Of a DNA stretch of 64,000 nt, positions 50,737 to 58,873 are shown piece by piece; within the stretch, counting starts at the first letter, position 1; the number at the start of each line of letters is the position of its first letter. Both the position numbers and the translations under genes were made by a program. This DNA is from Andeanibacterium sp035497315 (GTDB lineage Bacteria; Pseudomonadota; Alphaproteobacteria; Sphingomonadales; Sphingomonadaceae): positions 17,466 through 81,465 of the forward strand of contig DATJDU010000097.1 in NCBI GenBank assembly GCA_035497315.1, given 5' to 3'. The notes beneath the pieces were generated by a model. The model was not told where the DNA came from, ran no database searches, and was given only the letters and a program-made list of their open reading frames with translations.

Positions 50737-51056
50737 TGGTCTTTCCATTCGTAGCTCAGGGGCGCCTCTCTGAAGGCGAACCGGTCAATATGGCGCTCGA
50801 TCACGCCGCGCAGATGGACGTTGCGTTCGGCATCGCCCGTGACGAGGGTGATCGCGATCCCCTCCGGGCGGGCCTGCATCGTCGCACTCTCGATCTCGGA
50901 AAAGGGAAACGTGCCCAGCCCGTCGGCATAATGGGTGGCCATCTTGTGGCTCCAGTGGCTGACGATCTGCTGGATGTAGCGATCCGGCTTGGCACAGGGC
51001 GCAAAGCCGGTGGCGACACAGGCAGTATCTGCCGGGACGGTTTCGATAGCTGTCAT
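50733..51056 (-). CDS. DUF2218 family protein within the lig operon
   Basis: A 107-residue soluble protein with the pattern of the DUF2218 family (KPDRYIQQIVSHWSHKMATHYADGLGTFPF...ATMQARPEGIAITLVTGDAERNVHLRGVIERHIDRFAFRE). It overlaps ligJ upstream and ligA downstream by four bases each, so it is a full member of the operon. No DUF2218 function is established to my knowledge; a role in protocatechuate ring-cleavage, for example in enzyme assembly or iron or intermediate handling, is inferred only from position. Confidence 0.83.
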   Translation of the reverse strand: MTAIETVPADTACVATGFAPCAKPDRYIQQIVSHWSHKMATHYADGLGTFPFSEIESATMQARPEGIAITLVTGDAERNVHLRGVIERHIDRFAFREAPLSYEWKDQ

Positions 51057-52078
51057 AGTCCTCGTTCCTTCAGCCTGGCATCGAGCCTGGGGAACACTTT
51101 ACGCGCATTGCCTTCGAAGATGGCGTGCTTCTCTGTGTCAGAGATATCGAGTGCGTCGATATAGCGCTTCGTATCGTCGAAATAATGGCCGGTCGTGGGA
51201 TCGATCCCGCGCACCGCGCCCACCATTTCGCTGCCGAACAGGATGTTCTTGTTTTCGATCACGTCGGCCAGCAGGTCGATGCCCGGCTGGTGATAGACGC
51301 AGGTATCGAAGAAGATGTTGTTCATCAGATGCTGGTCGAGCGAAGGCTTCTTCAGCATGTCGGCCAGACCGCGATAGCGGCCCCAGTGATAGGGCACTGC
51401 GCCGCCGCCATGCGGGATGATGAAGCGCAGGCTCGGGAAGTCGGAGAACAGATCGCCTTCCAGCAACTGCATGAAGGCCACCGTATCGGCGGCAAGGTAA
51501 TAGCCGCCCGTGGCGTGCATCGCCGGATTGCAGCTGCCCGAAACGTGGATCATCGCCGGAACGTCCAGCTCCACCATCTTTTCGTAGAAGGGATACCAGA
51601 ATTTGTCGGTCAGCGGAGGCTGCTTGAAATAGCCGCCGCTGGCATCCGGGTTCAGGTTGCAGCCGATGAAGCCCAGCTCGGTCACGCAGCGTTCCAGCTC
51701 CGCGATGGAACTGGTCATGTCGGCTTCCTGCGACTGGGGCAGCATGCACACGCCCACGAAAGTCTCGGGGAAAAGCCCGACCACGCGCCCGATCAGATCG
51801 TTGCAGGCGCGCGCCCATGGCACGGCTACCGACTGATCGCCCACATGCGGTGCCATGGCGCTGGCCCGGGGGGAGAAGACCGTCAGGTCTGCGCCGCGCT
51901 CCTTGATCAGGCGAAGCTGGTTCTGCTCGATCGTCTCGCGGATTTCGTCATCGGAGATTTCGGGATAGGCCGGGGCGTCCACGCCAGCCTTGAAGGCGGC
52001 CTTCTGCTCCTCGCGCCAGGCATCGTGCCCCTTGGGCAGCACCGTATAATGGCCGTGGCAGTCGATCACCAAAGTCAT
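51053..52078 (-). CDS. ligJ: 4-oxalomesaconate hydratase
   Basis: A 341-residue amidohydrolase-superfamily enzyme that hydrates 4-oxalomesaconate to 4-carboxy-4-hydroxy-2-oxoadipate. The metal-binding start VIDCHGHYTVLPKGHDAWREEQKAAF, GFIGCNLNPDASGGYF, FWYPFYEKMVELDVPAMIHVSGSCNPAMHATGGYYL, IPHGGGAVPYHWGRYRGL and LFGSEMVGA are all as in LigJ. It overlaps the DUF2218 gene and is preceded by the DUF1932 gene. Confidence 0.94.
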   Translation of the reverse strand: MTLVIDCHGHYTVLPKGHDAWREEQKAAFKAGVDAPAYPEISDDEIRETIEQNQLRLIKERGADLTVFSPRASAMAPHVGDQSVAVPWARACNDLIGRVVGLFPETFVGVCMLPQSQEADMTSSIAELERCVTELGFIGCNLNPDASGGYFKQPPLTDKFWYPFYEKMVELDVPAMIHVSGSCNPAMHATGGYYLAADTVAFMQLLEGDLFSDFPSLRFIIPHGGGAVPYHWGRYRGLADMLKKPSLDQHLMNNIFFDTCVYHQPGIDLLADVIENKNILFGSEMVGAVRGIDPTTGHYFDDTKRYIDALDISDTEKHAIFEGNARKVFPRLDARLKERGL

Positions 52079-52112
52079 GCTGAGTTGTCCTCTCGTTCCA
52101 ATGTCCTGCGCG

Positions 52113-52907
52113 TCAGCCTTTGGCCGCGCGCCGCTGCAGCACCACAGTGCCGCGTGTCATAACGGGTTCAATGCCGAGGTCGAGCAGGGTCTTGGCCGAC
52201 TCTTCCATTTCGGCGGCGCGGCGGAGCCCGTGAGTCTCCATCCGCTCGCGATTATAGGCGATCCTGTCTGCCCAGGGTTCGTTTTTCTCGCTTGCATCGA
52301 GCGAGGCCATCACTTCATCCAGCACGCCTGCGGCGCGGGCGGCTGCGGCGCATTCCCAGCTTAGCGCTTCCAGCCCTTTCACCATCACCGAACGGATCAT
52401 CTTTATCGCGCTGGCACGGCCCACTTCCTCGCCCACGATGCGAGTGTTGGCAAAGCCCAGCCTGTTGAGATTGGCCATCGCCCTGGCGGCAGCTTTGCCC
52501 GCGATCAGCAGGGGAACGCCCAACGCCTTGGGATCGACCGGCGCCATCACCGCGACATCGACGTAAAGCCCGCCCATTTCCTCCACACAAGCCGCGGCCT
52601 TGCGCTTGGTATCGGGCGCTACAGAGTTCATGTCGCACCAGATTGTGCCCGGGACAAGGAAGGGCGAATAATCGCGCGCCACGGCAAAGGCGGCATCGGC
52701 CGTGACCAGCGAAAGCACGATTCCGGCGCTGGTCAGCACCTCTTCAGCGCTGGTGCAGGCGGTGACGCCGCACTCCTGCATTACGGCATGGCGATCTGCC
52801 CGAATATCATATGCGCGGGCGCAATTGCCCCATTGCCCGGCGCGGGCAAAGGTCGAACCAGCTTCACCGAAGCCGATCAGGGCCAGTCGAGGCAGGTGCG
52901 CATTCAT
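52113..52907 (-). CDS. DUF1932 (6-phosphogluconate dehydrogenase-like) oxidoreductase
   Basis: A 264-residue NAD(P)-binding protein. The N-terminal Rossmann domain starts RLALIGFGEAGSTFARAGQW and has CDMNSVAPDTKR and the lysine of the beta-hydroxyacid dehydrogenase fold in GRASAIKMIRSVMVKGLEAL. The C-terminal helical domain is of the DUF1932 type. It is the first gene of the leftward lig operon. All known steps of the pathway have other genes here, so it may reduce or oxidise a side product or a keto acid intermediate; this is inference. Confidence 0.82.
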   Translation of the reverse strand: MNAHLPRLALIGFGEAGSTFARAGQWGNCARAYDIRADRHAVMQECGVTACTSAEEVLTSAGIVLSLVTADAAFAVARDYSPFLVPGTIWCDMNSVAPDTKRKAAACVEEMGGLYVDVAVMAPVDPKALGVPLLIAGKAAARAMANLNRLGFANTRIVGEEVGRASAIKMIRSVMVKGLEALSWECAAAARAAGVLDEVMASLDASEKNEPWADRIAYNRERMETHGLRRAAEMEESAKTLLDLGIEPVMTRGTVVLQRRAAKG

Positions 52908-52950
52908 GCTTCGATTGTGCCGTTCATCTCTCGGTGGCGATCTACAGAAT

Positions 52951-52965
52951 GTATGTATTGCTTAC
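52951..52965. promoter_or_regulatory. Candidate operator, GTA-N9-TAC palindrome (divergent lig promoters)
   Basis: GTATGTATTGCTTAC in the 176-base region between the DUF1932-ligJABC operon and ligKUI. Its centre is 51 bases upstream of the DUF1932 start and 126 upstream of ligK. It has the T-N11-A form of LysR-type sites, and a possible -35 (TTGACG, 53002-53007) for ligK lies about 40 bases to its right. Confidence 0.68.
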
Positions 52966-53083
52966 GAGTGTGCGGGCCGATACGCGCAAGCCAAGGAAGG
53001 CTTGACGCGAGGCCGTTGCCGGATGCAAGCGCCCAGTGGAAATTTCAACCCATAGGCACTATTTTGCAAAGGGAGAGCCGAAG

Positions 53084-53758
53084 ATGAGCGGAGTCGTCGT
53101 CCAGAATATCGAGCGCGCATCGCGCGAGGTGGTGGAAGCGCTCGGCGCCTGCGGCGTTGCAACGGTGCATGAATCGCAGGGCCGCACCGGCCTGCTCGCC
53201 AGCTATATGCGCCCGATCTATTCCGGCATGCGGGTGGGTGCCTCGGCCGTGACGATCAGCGTGCCTCCCGGCGACAATTACATGGTCCACGCCGCGATCG
53301 AACAGTGTCAGGATGGCGACATCCTGGTGATCGCGCCGACGAGCCCATGCGAAGACGGCTATTTCGGCGATCTGCTCGCCACCAGCGCGCAGGCGCGCGG
53401 GGTAAAGGGCCTGATCATCGACGCCGGTGTACGCGACGTGCGCGACCTGACCGAGATGAACTTTCCCGTCTGGTCCAAGCGCGTCTTCGCGCAAGGGACG
53501 ATCAAGGCCAGCCTCGGCAGCGTCAACGTGCCGGTGGTCTGCGCCAGCGCCTATATCGAGCCGGGTGACGTGATTGTGGCCGACGATGACGGCGTCTGCG
53601 TGGTCAGGCGCGCCGATGCGGAAGAAGTGCTCAAGAAGGCACAGGCGCGCGAGGCCAATGAAGGCTCCAAGCGCGAACGCCTCGCCTCGGGCGAACTGGG
53701 CCTCGACATGTATGGCTTCCGCCAGAAGCTGATCGACATGGGCCTGAAGTGGATCTGA
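53084..53758 (+). CDS. ligK: 4-carboxy-4-hydroxy-2-oxoadipate aldolase
   Basis: A 224-residue class II pyruvate aldolase of the HMG/CHA family that splits 4-carboxy-4-hydroxy-2-oxoadipate to pyruvate and oxaloacetate. The RraA-like fold is seen in GVATVHESQGRTGLLASYMRPIYSGMRVGASAVTI, and metal and substrate residues lie in VKGLIIDAGVRDVRDLTEMNFPVW. The C-terminal helices (ERLASGELGLDMYGFRQKL) are typical. The ATG at 53084 follows GGGAGAG. ligU follows after one base. Confidence 0.95.
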   Translation: MSGVVVQNIERASREVVEALGACGVATVHESQGRTGLLASYMRPIYSGMRVGASAVTISVPPGDNYMVHAAIEQCQDGDILVIAPTSPCEDGYFGDLLATSAQARGVKGLIIDAGVRDVRDLTEMNFPVWSKRVFAQGTIKASLGSVNVPVVCASAYIEPGDVIVADDDGVCVVRRADAEEVLKKAQAREANEGSKRERLASGELGLDMYGFRQKLIDMGLKWI

Positions 53759-53759
53759 C

Positions 53760-54818
53760 ATGAACTCAGCACCCGTCATGTGGATGCGCGGGGGTACCTC
53801 CAAGGGGGGGTACTTTCTCGCCAGCGACCTGCCCGCCGATGTGGCGGAGCGCGATGCCTTTCTGCTCGGCGTGATGGGCAGCCCCGATCCGCGCCAGATC
53901 GACGGGATGGGCGGCGCAGATCCGCTGACCAGCAAGGTGGGCGTGGTGAAGAAGAGCGAGCGGGAAGGGATCGACGTCGATTATCTGTTCCTGCAGGTCT
54001 TCGTCGATCAGGCCATCGTTACCGATGCGCAGAATTGCGGCAATATCCTCGCCGGGATCGGTCCCTTCGCCATCGAGCGCGGGCTGGTTGCCGCCACGGG
54101 GGACGAAACCAAGGTTTCGATCTTCATGGAAAATACCGGCCAGGCTGCCGTCGCCACAGTGCAGACGCCGGGCGGGGTTGTGACCTACAAGGGCGATGCC
54201 CGGATCGATGGCGTGCCGGGCACTCATGCTCCGGTGCCGCTGGAGTTCCGCGACACGGCCGGTTCTTCCTGCGGGGCGCTGCTGCCCACGGGCAATGTGG
54301 TGGATGTGATCGAAGGCGTGGCCTGCACGCTGATCGACAATGGCATGCCCTGCATCGTGATGAAGGCGGAAGACCTTGGCGCGACCGGCTATGAAACGCG
54401 CGAGGAGCTGGAGGGAGAAGGCTTTGCTGCGATCCGCGCGAAGATCGAGAGCATCCGCCTTGCCGCCGGGCCGCTGATGAATCTGGGCGACGTGAAGGAA
54501 AAGTCCGTCCCCAAGATGTTCCTCGTTTCGCCGCCCAAGAATGGCGGGGCGATCAATACGCGCAGCTTCATCCCCCATCGCGCCCATGCGACCATCGGCG
54601 TGCTCGCCGCAGTCAGCGTGGCGACGGCCAGCCTGCTGAAAGGCTCGCCCGCCAACGATGTGGCGCAGCTTCCCGAAGGCAGCCGCAAGATTCTGTCGGT
54701 GGAACATCCCACCGGGGAAATGAGTTGTGTGCTGGAAGTGAACCCTGCCGGGGAAGTCACCAGTTCCGCCCTGCTGCGCACTGCGCGCAAGCTGATGGAC
54801 GGGGTGGTGTTCGCCTGA
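53760..54818 (+). CDS. ligU: 4-oxalomesaconate tautomerase (PrpF family)
   Basis: A 352-residue protein of the PrpF/GalD family of isomerases that converts the keto product of 2-pyrone-4,6-dicarboxylate hydrolysis into the form LigJ can hydrate. VMWMRGGTSKGGYFLASDLP, IDGMGGADPLTSKVGVVKKS, DAQNCGNILAGIGPFAIERG and the two-fold diaminopimelate-epimerase-like repeat are clear. It is the SYK-6 orf1 position between ligK and ligI. One base separates it from ligK. Confidence 0.92.
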   Translation: MNSAPVMWMRGGTSKGGYFLASDLPADVAERDAFLLGVMGSPDPRQIDGMGGADPLTSKVGVVKKSEREGIDVDYLFLQVFVDQAIVTDAQNCGNILAGIGPFAIERGLVAATGDETKVSIFMENTGQAAVATVQTPGGVVTYKGDARIDGVPGTHAPVPLEFRDTAGSSCGALLPTGNVVDVIEGVACTLIDNGMPCIVMKAEDLGATGYETREELEGEGFAAIRAKIESIRLAAGPLMNLGDVKEKSVPKMFLVSPPKNGGAINTRSFIPHRAHATIGVLAAVSVATASLLKGSPANDVAQLPEGSRKILSVEHPTGEMSCVLEVNPAGEVTSSALLRTARKLMDGVVFA

Positions 54819-54829
54819 TTCAACCATCC

Positions 54830-54905
54830 TCGTCATTCCCGCGAAGGCGGGAATCCAGATGGCGAGGGGATGCAAACTGGATTCCCGCCTGCGCGGGGAT
54901 GACGA
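54830..54905. repeat. Inverted repeat element between ligU and ligI
   Basis: Imperfect inverted arms of about 29 bases (CGTCATTCCCGCGAAGGCGG... and its complement ending GCGCGGGGATGACG) surround an 18-base centre. This is the common intergenic palindrome of many proteobacteria, here inserted inside an operon; it ends only about 12 bases before the ligI start. Confidence 0.85.
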
Positions 54906-54916
54906 AAGTGGAAAAG

Positions 54917-55819
54917 ATGACCGATCGCATCATCAGCTGGCACGCCAACCCTTCGAAGCCGAGCTTCACGCCGCCCCCCGGCGCGGTGGATGCGCATTGT
55001 CATGTGTTCGGCCCGATGGCGCAGTTCCCCTTCAGCCCCAAGGCGAAGTATCTGCCCGAGGATGCAGGCCCGGAAATGCTGTTTTCGCTGCGCGATCATC
55101 TGGGTTTCGACAAGAATGTGATCGTGCAGGCCAGCTGTCACGGCACCGATAATTCCGCCACGTTGCATGCCATCGCGGCCGCCAACGGCAAGGCGCGCGG
55201 CGTGGCCGTGGTCGATCCGGCCATCCCCGAGGAAGATCTGCATATGCTGCACAATGGCGGCATGCGCGGCATCCGCTTCAACTTCCTCAAGCGGCTGGTG
55301 GACGATGCGCCCAAGGACAAGTTCCTGGAAGTGGCCAAGCGCCTGCCTGAAGGTTGGCATGTGGTGATCTATTTCGAGGCGGATATTCTGGAAGATCTGC
55401 GCCCCTTCATGGATGCGATCCCCGTGCCGATCGTGATCGACCATATGGGTCGCCCCGACGTGACCCAGGGGCCGGATGGCGCGGACATGAAGGCCTTCCG
55501 TCGCCTGCTGGAAAGCCGGCCGGACATTCACTTCAAGCCCACCTGCCCTGACCGGCTGGACGGCTCGGGCGACCCGTGGAACGCCTTTGCCGAAGCCGTC
55601 GCGCCACTGGTGGCGGATTATTCGGATCGCTGCATCTGGGGCACGGACTGGCCGCATCCCAACATGCAGGACAAGATTCCCGATGACGGCCATCTGGTGG
55701 ACATGATCCCCCGGATCGCGCCCACGGCGGAACTGCAGCACAAGCTGCTGGTCGCCAATCCGATGCGGCTCTACTGGGCCGATTGTGAAGGCGCGACCGT
55801 CCTGCCGCCGGCATCCTGA
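54917..55819 (+). CDS. ligI: 2-pyrone-4,6-dicarboxylate hydrolase
   Basis: A 300-residue amidohydrolase that opens the lactone ring of PDC. VDAHCHVFGPMAQFPFSPKAKYLPEDAGPEMLF, LGFDKNVIVQASCHGTDNSATL, GMRGIRFNFLKRLVDDAPKDKF, VPIVIDHMGRPDV and CIWGTDWPHPNMQ agree nearly throughout with SYK-6 LigI. It has a short extra C-terminus (CEGATVLPPAS). The ATG at 54917 was preferred; an ATG at 54899 lies inside the inverted repeat and would add six residues. Confidence 0.95.
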   Translation: MTDRIISWHANPSKPSFTPPPGAVDAHCHVFGPMAQFPFSPKAKYLPEDAGPEMLFSLRDHLGFDKNVIVQASCHGTDNSATLHAIAAANGKARGVAVVDPAIPEEDLHMLHNGGMRGIRFNFLKRLVDDAPKDKFLEVAKRLPEGWHVVIYFEADILEDLRPFMDAIPVPIVIDHMGRPDVTQGPDGADMKAFRRLLESRPDIHFKPTCPDRLDGSGDPWNAFAEAVAPLVADYSDRCIWGTDWPHPNMQDKIPDDGHLVDMIPRIAPTAELQHKLLVANPMRLYWADCEGATVLPPAS

Positions 55820-55949
55820 CCCTTAGCCGGGGCGGCTTGCCCGCCCGGCTGGCACTCCACAGGCTGCACCCCGGCATCGCGCGTCCGCGCGCGCTGAACA
55901 AAAGTCGCTCCGCTCCCGCAAGGGGAGAGGAGATGGCGATCTCGTCAGC

Positions 55950-57272
55950 TTACTTGCCCGGCGTGATTCTCAGCATCGCGCCGTCATTCTCGTCGGTCAG
56001 CACATAGATATTGCCGTCCGGGCCCTGGCGCACGTCGCGCAGGCGCTGCTTGAGATCCTGTAGCATCGCTTCCTGCTTGCCCGATGGATTGCCCTTCGCA
56101 TCGAATTCCACGCGGACAAGCGACTTGTTCATCATGGCAATGATCAGATTGCCGTCCCAGCCGGGGAACTTGCGGCCGTGATAGAAGGTCAGGTTGCCCG
56201 GATTGGCCGAGGGCGGGCCCCAGACGGCCAGCGGATCGACAAAGCCTGCCTCGCCCTTGATGAATTTGGCGGGCGTATCGTCATAATGATGGCCCTGGGT
56301 CACATCCATCCAGCCGTAATTCTGGCCGCGCTGGATGCGGTTCAGCTCGTCGCCGCCGCGCGGGCCGAATTCGGTGGACCAGATCTCGCCGAAATCGGGA
56401 TCGACCGTCAGCCCGGTGGGGTTGCGGTGGCCGGTGGTCCAGATTTCCGGCTTCCAGTCCTTGTCGCCGACATAGGGATTGTCGTCAGGCACGGAGCCAT
56501 CGTCGTTCAGGCGCAGGATTTTGCCGAAATGATTGTCGGGCTTCTGGGCCATTTCGCCATAATTGCGCTCGCCGCTGGCGATGAACAGATAGCCTTCGCT
56601 GTCGAACGCCATGCGCCCGCCATAGCTGCCAAAGACGGGGCCCTGGCCGCAACACCTTGTCGGCACCGGCTCCTTGCCGAACCATGCGTCGGCCACGAAG
56701 ATATCCTTCACGTCGGACAATTGGTGGCTGCCGTCCCATTTGGCGCGCAGAACGGCCAGGGTGGTGTTCTTTGGATCGGCCGGATCGGCTTTGGAATAGC
56801 TGAGATAGATCAGCCGGTTCTTTGCGAAGTTCGGGTGCAGCACCACATCCATCAGCCCGGCCAGGCCGACATGATAGATTTCCGGCAGGCCCGCGATCGG
56901 CGTGGGGTCGAGCACGCCCGCCTTGCTGACGATACGCAGACGGCCGGGCCGTTCGGTCACCAGCATGTCGCCATTGGGAAGGAAGGCCATGCCCCAGGGG
57001 CGTTCCAGCCCCTTGGCGACCACTTCCACATGGATCTTGGCCTTTTCGGTCTGGAAATCCCACGGGCCGGCGCCCAGCGGCGTGGGCAGGAAGGCGCTGG
57101 GCGCGGGCTTGGGCGCATCGCCTTCGTTGGCAGAGGGCGCTGCCGGGGCGGCAGGTGCCTCTGGAGCCGCAGCCGGTGCTGCCGGAGCAGGCGGCGTGTC
57201 GTTTTGCGCCGCGGCGATTGCGCCCGTGCAGGCAAGTGCGGCACCCATTGCCAGACCGATAACCCGTTTCAT
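55950..57272 (-). CDS. Exported PQQ-dependent sugar dehydrogenase-type protein
   Basis: A 440-residue soluble aldose-sugar-dehydrogenase-like protein. A signal peptide (KRVIGLAMGAALACTGAIAAA) is followed by a 35-residue Ala/Pro-rich linker, then a six-bladed propeller with GLERPWGMAFLPNGDMLVTERPGRLRIV, HVGLAGLMDVVLHPNF, FGSYGGRMAFDSEGYLFIASGER and GHRNPTGLTVDP, blocks shared by the YliI/Asd family. It needs PQQ and calcium and acts in the periplasm. It is the second PQQ-type enzyme in the window. Confidence 0.88.
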   Translation of the reverse strand: MKRVIGLAMGAALACTGAIAAAQNDTPPAPAAPAAAPEAPAAPAAPSANEGDAPKPAPSAFLPTPLGAGPWDFQTEKAKIHVEVVAKGLERPWGMAFLPNGDMLVTERPGRLRIVSKAGVLDPTPIAGLPEIYHVGLAGLMDVVLHPNFAKNRLIYLSYSKADPADPKNTTLAVLRAKWDGSHQLSDVKDIFVADAWFGKEPVPTRCCGQGPVFGSYGGRMAFDSEGYLFIASGERNYGEMAQKPDNHFGKILRLNDDGSVPDDNPYVGDKDWKPEIWTTGHRNPTGLTVDPDFGEIWSTEFGPRGGDELNRIQRGQNYGWMDVTQGHHYDDTPAKFIKGEAGFVDPLAVWGPPSANPGNLTFYHGRKFPGWDGNLIIAMMNKSLVRVEFDAKGNPSGKQEAMLQDLKQRLRDVRQGPDGNIYVLTDENDGAMLRITPGK

Positions 57273-57901
57273 GAAAGCTCCCCTCGTCCCTGGCCGGAGC
57301 GGTGATTGCCCCCTTCCGGCATTGTGCGTGCGAACAGCCAGTGCCTTCGCATTGCCTTATGTGTCCTCATTAGGCCTTTGAAGCGGCTCGCACAATCGCC
57401 GGATTGGAGGTGAATGGCGGTTTTGTTGCGCGGGCAGGCTTACGATGGAGGCGTTCCTGTTCGCCATCCTCGCCAGGAAAGGGGCCGGCATCAACGGTAG
57501 GGCCGGGTTTGCCTGCTGCCTTTGGCAATGCTCCGCAACTGCGGGAATGACGAAGCGGCAAGGAGGGGTTTCGCGCTTTCCTACATGCGCAAAATCTGGC
57601 TTACCCTAGCCGATGACGCTCCCCGCCCGCCTTCGATCCTCGCCGCCTGCCGCACGCCTTGGCGAGCGCGCACGCAAAGCGCGAATGGAAGGTGACAGGC
57701 CCGGCCATTGGAGCACGTTTGAGAACTACGCGAAACTGCGCTTTGCAGGCGGGCCTGGGGCCCGTTATGCCTGTCGCGAAAAGGCGTCATTTCCGGCGCG
57801 TTTGGGTTACAGTTGTATCGGCGGGAAGGTGCATTCCGGTTTTGCTTGCCCGGGGGTGGGGCTGGGGTAACATCGTGCCATAGACAAGGGGAGACGGACC
57901 A
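57273..57901. other. Intergenic region without a recognisable gene
   Basis: These 629 bases hold only short frames with no family character and no strong ribosome-binding site. There is one partial intergenic-repeat motif (GCGGGAATGACG at about 57540). A promoter for the SPFH gene presumably lies near the right end. Confidence 0.6.
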
Positions 57902-58873
57902 ATGAACAGCTTTCTGATTGCCATCCTGGTGGTGGTTTTCATGTTCCTGCTGATGGGCGTGCGCGTGGTGCGGCAGGGTTACGTCTATACGATCGAGCGG
58001 CTGGGGCGCTTCACCCTGGCGGCGGAGCCGGGGCTGCACCTGATCATCCCCTTCATCGACCGGGTCGGCCAGAAGGTGAATGTGATGGAGCAGGTGCTGG
58101 ATATTCCGGGCCAGGAAATCATCACGCGCGACAATGCCATGGTGGGCGTGGACGCGGTGGTGTTCTTCCAGGTGCTGGATGCCGGCAAGGCAGCCTATGA
58201 AGTGCACAATCTGTTCATGTCGATCATGGCGCTCACCACCACGAACCTGCGCACGGTGATGGGCTCGATGGATCTGGACGAGACGCTTTCCAAGCGTGAC
58301 GAGATCAACGCCAAGCTGCTGGTGGTGGTCGATCATGCCACGGCGCCCTGGGGGGTGAAGATCACCCGCGTGGAGATCAAGGACATCCGCCCGCCGCACG
58401 ACATTTCCGAAGCCATGGCCCGCCAGATGAAGGCGGAGCGCCTGAAGCGCGCCGAAATCCTGGAGGCCGAAGGCGCCCGCGCATCGGATATTCTGCGCGC
58501 CGAAGGCCTCAAGCAGTCGCAGATTCTTGCCGCCGAGGGCCGCCGCGAATCCGCCTTCCGCGATGCCGAAGCGCGTGAGCGCGAGGCTGAGGCTGAGGCC
58601 AGGGCAACGCAGGTCGTCTCCGATGCCATCGCCTCTTCCGGCACGCAGGCGCTCAATTACTTCATCGCGCAGAAATATACCGAAGCGGTCAGCCAGTTCG
58701 CCACATCGCCCAATGCCAAGACGATCCTGTTCCCGGTCGAGGCGACCCAGCTGATCGGATCGCTGGGCGGGATCGGGGAACTGGTGAAGGAAGCCGTGGG
58801 CGGCGGCGGTGGGAAAACGCCGCCGGCCCCCCCGGCCGCTCGCCGTTCCGTGCCGCCTGTCGGGGGGCAGTGA
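57902..58873 (+). CDS. SPFH/band-7 membrane protein (QmcA-like)
   Basis: A 323-residue protein with one N-terminal membrane helix (FLIAILVVVFMFLLMGVRVV) followed by the SPFH domain (GYVYTIERLGRFTLAAEPGLHLIIPFIDRV) and a long Ala/Glu-rich coiled coil (RAEILEAEGARASDILRAEGLKQSQILAAEG). QmcA-like proteins form large cages in the membrane and often interact with FtsH. Its stop overlaps the ATG of the NfeD gene (TGATG), the classic pairing for this family. Confidence 0.92.
   Translation: MNSFLIAILVVVFMFLLMGVRVVRQGYVYTIERLGRFTLAAEPGLHLIIPFIDRVGQKVNVMEQVLDIPGQEIITRDNAMVGVDAVVFFQVLDAGKAAYEVHNLFMSIMALTTTNLRTVMGSMDLDETLSKRDEINAKLLVVVDHATAPWGVKITRVEIKDIRPPHDISEAMARQMKAERLKRAEILEAEGARASDILRAEGLKQSQILAAEGRRESAFRDAEAREREAEAEARATQVVSDAIASSGTQALNYFIAQKYTEAVSQFATSPNAKTILFPVEATQLIGSLGGIGELVKEAVGGGGGKTPPAPPAARRSVPPVGGQ

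Noticed and set aside
57613..57870. Possible 85-residue gene before the SPFH gene
   Set aside because: No ribosome-binding site, biased Arg/Gly/Ala content and no family pattern; overlapping frames of similar quality exist.
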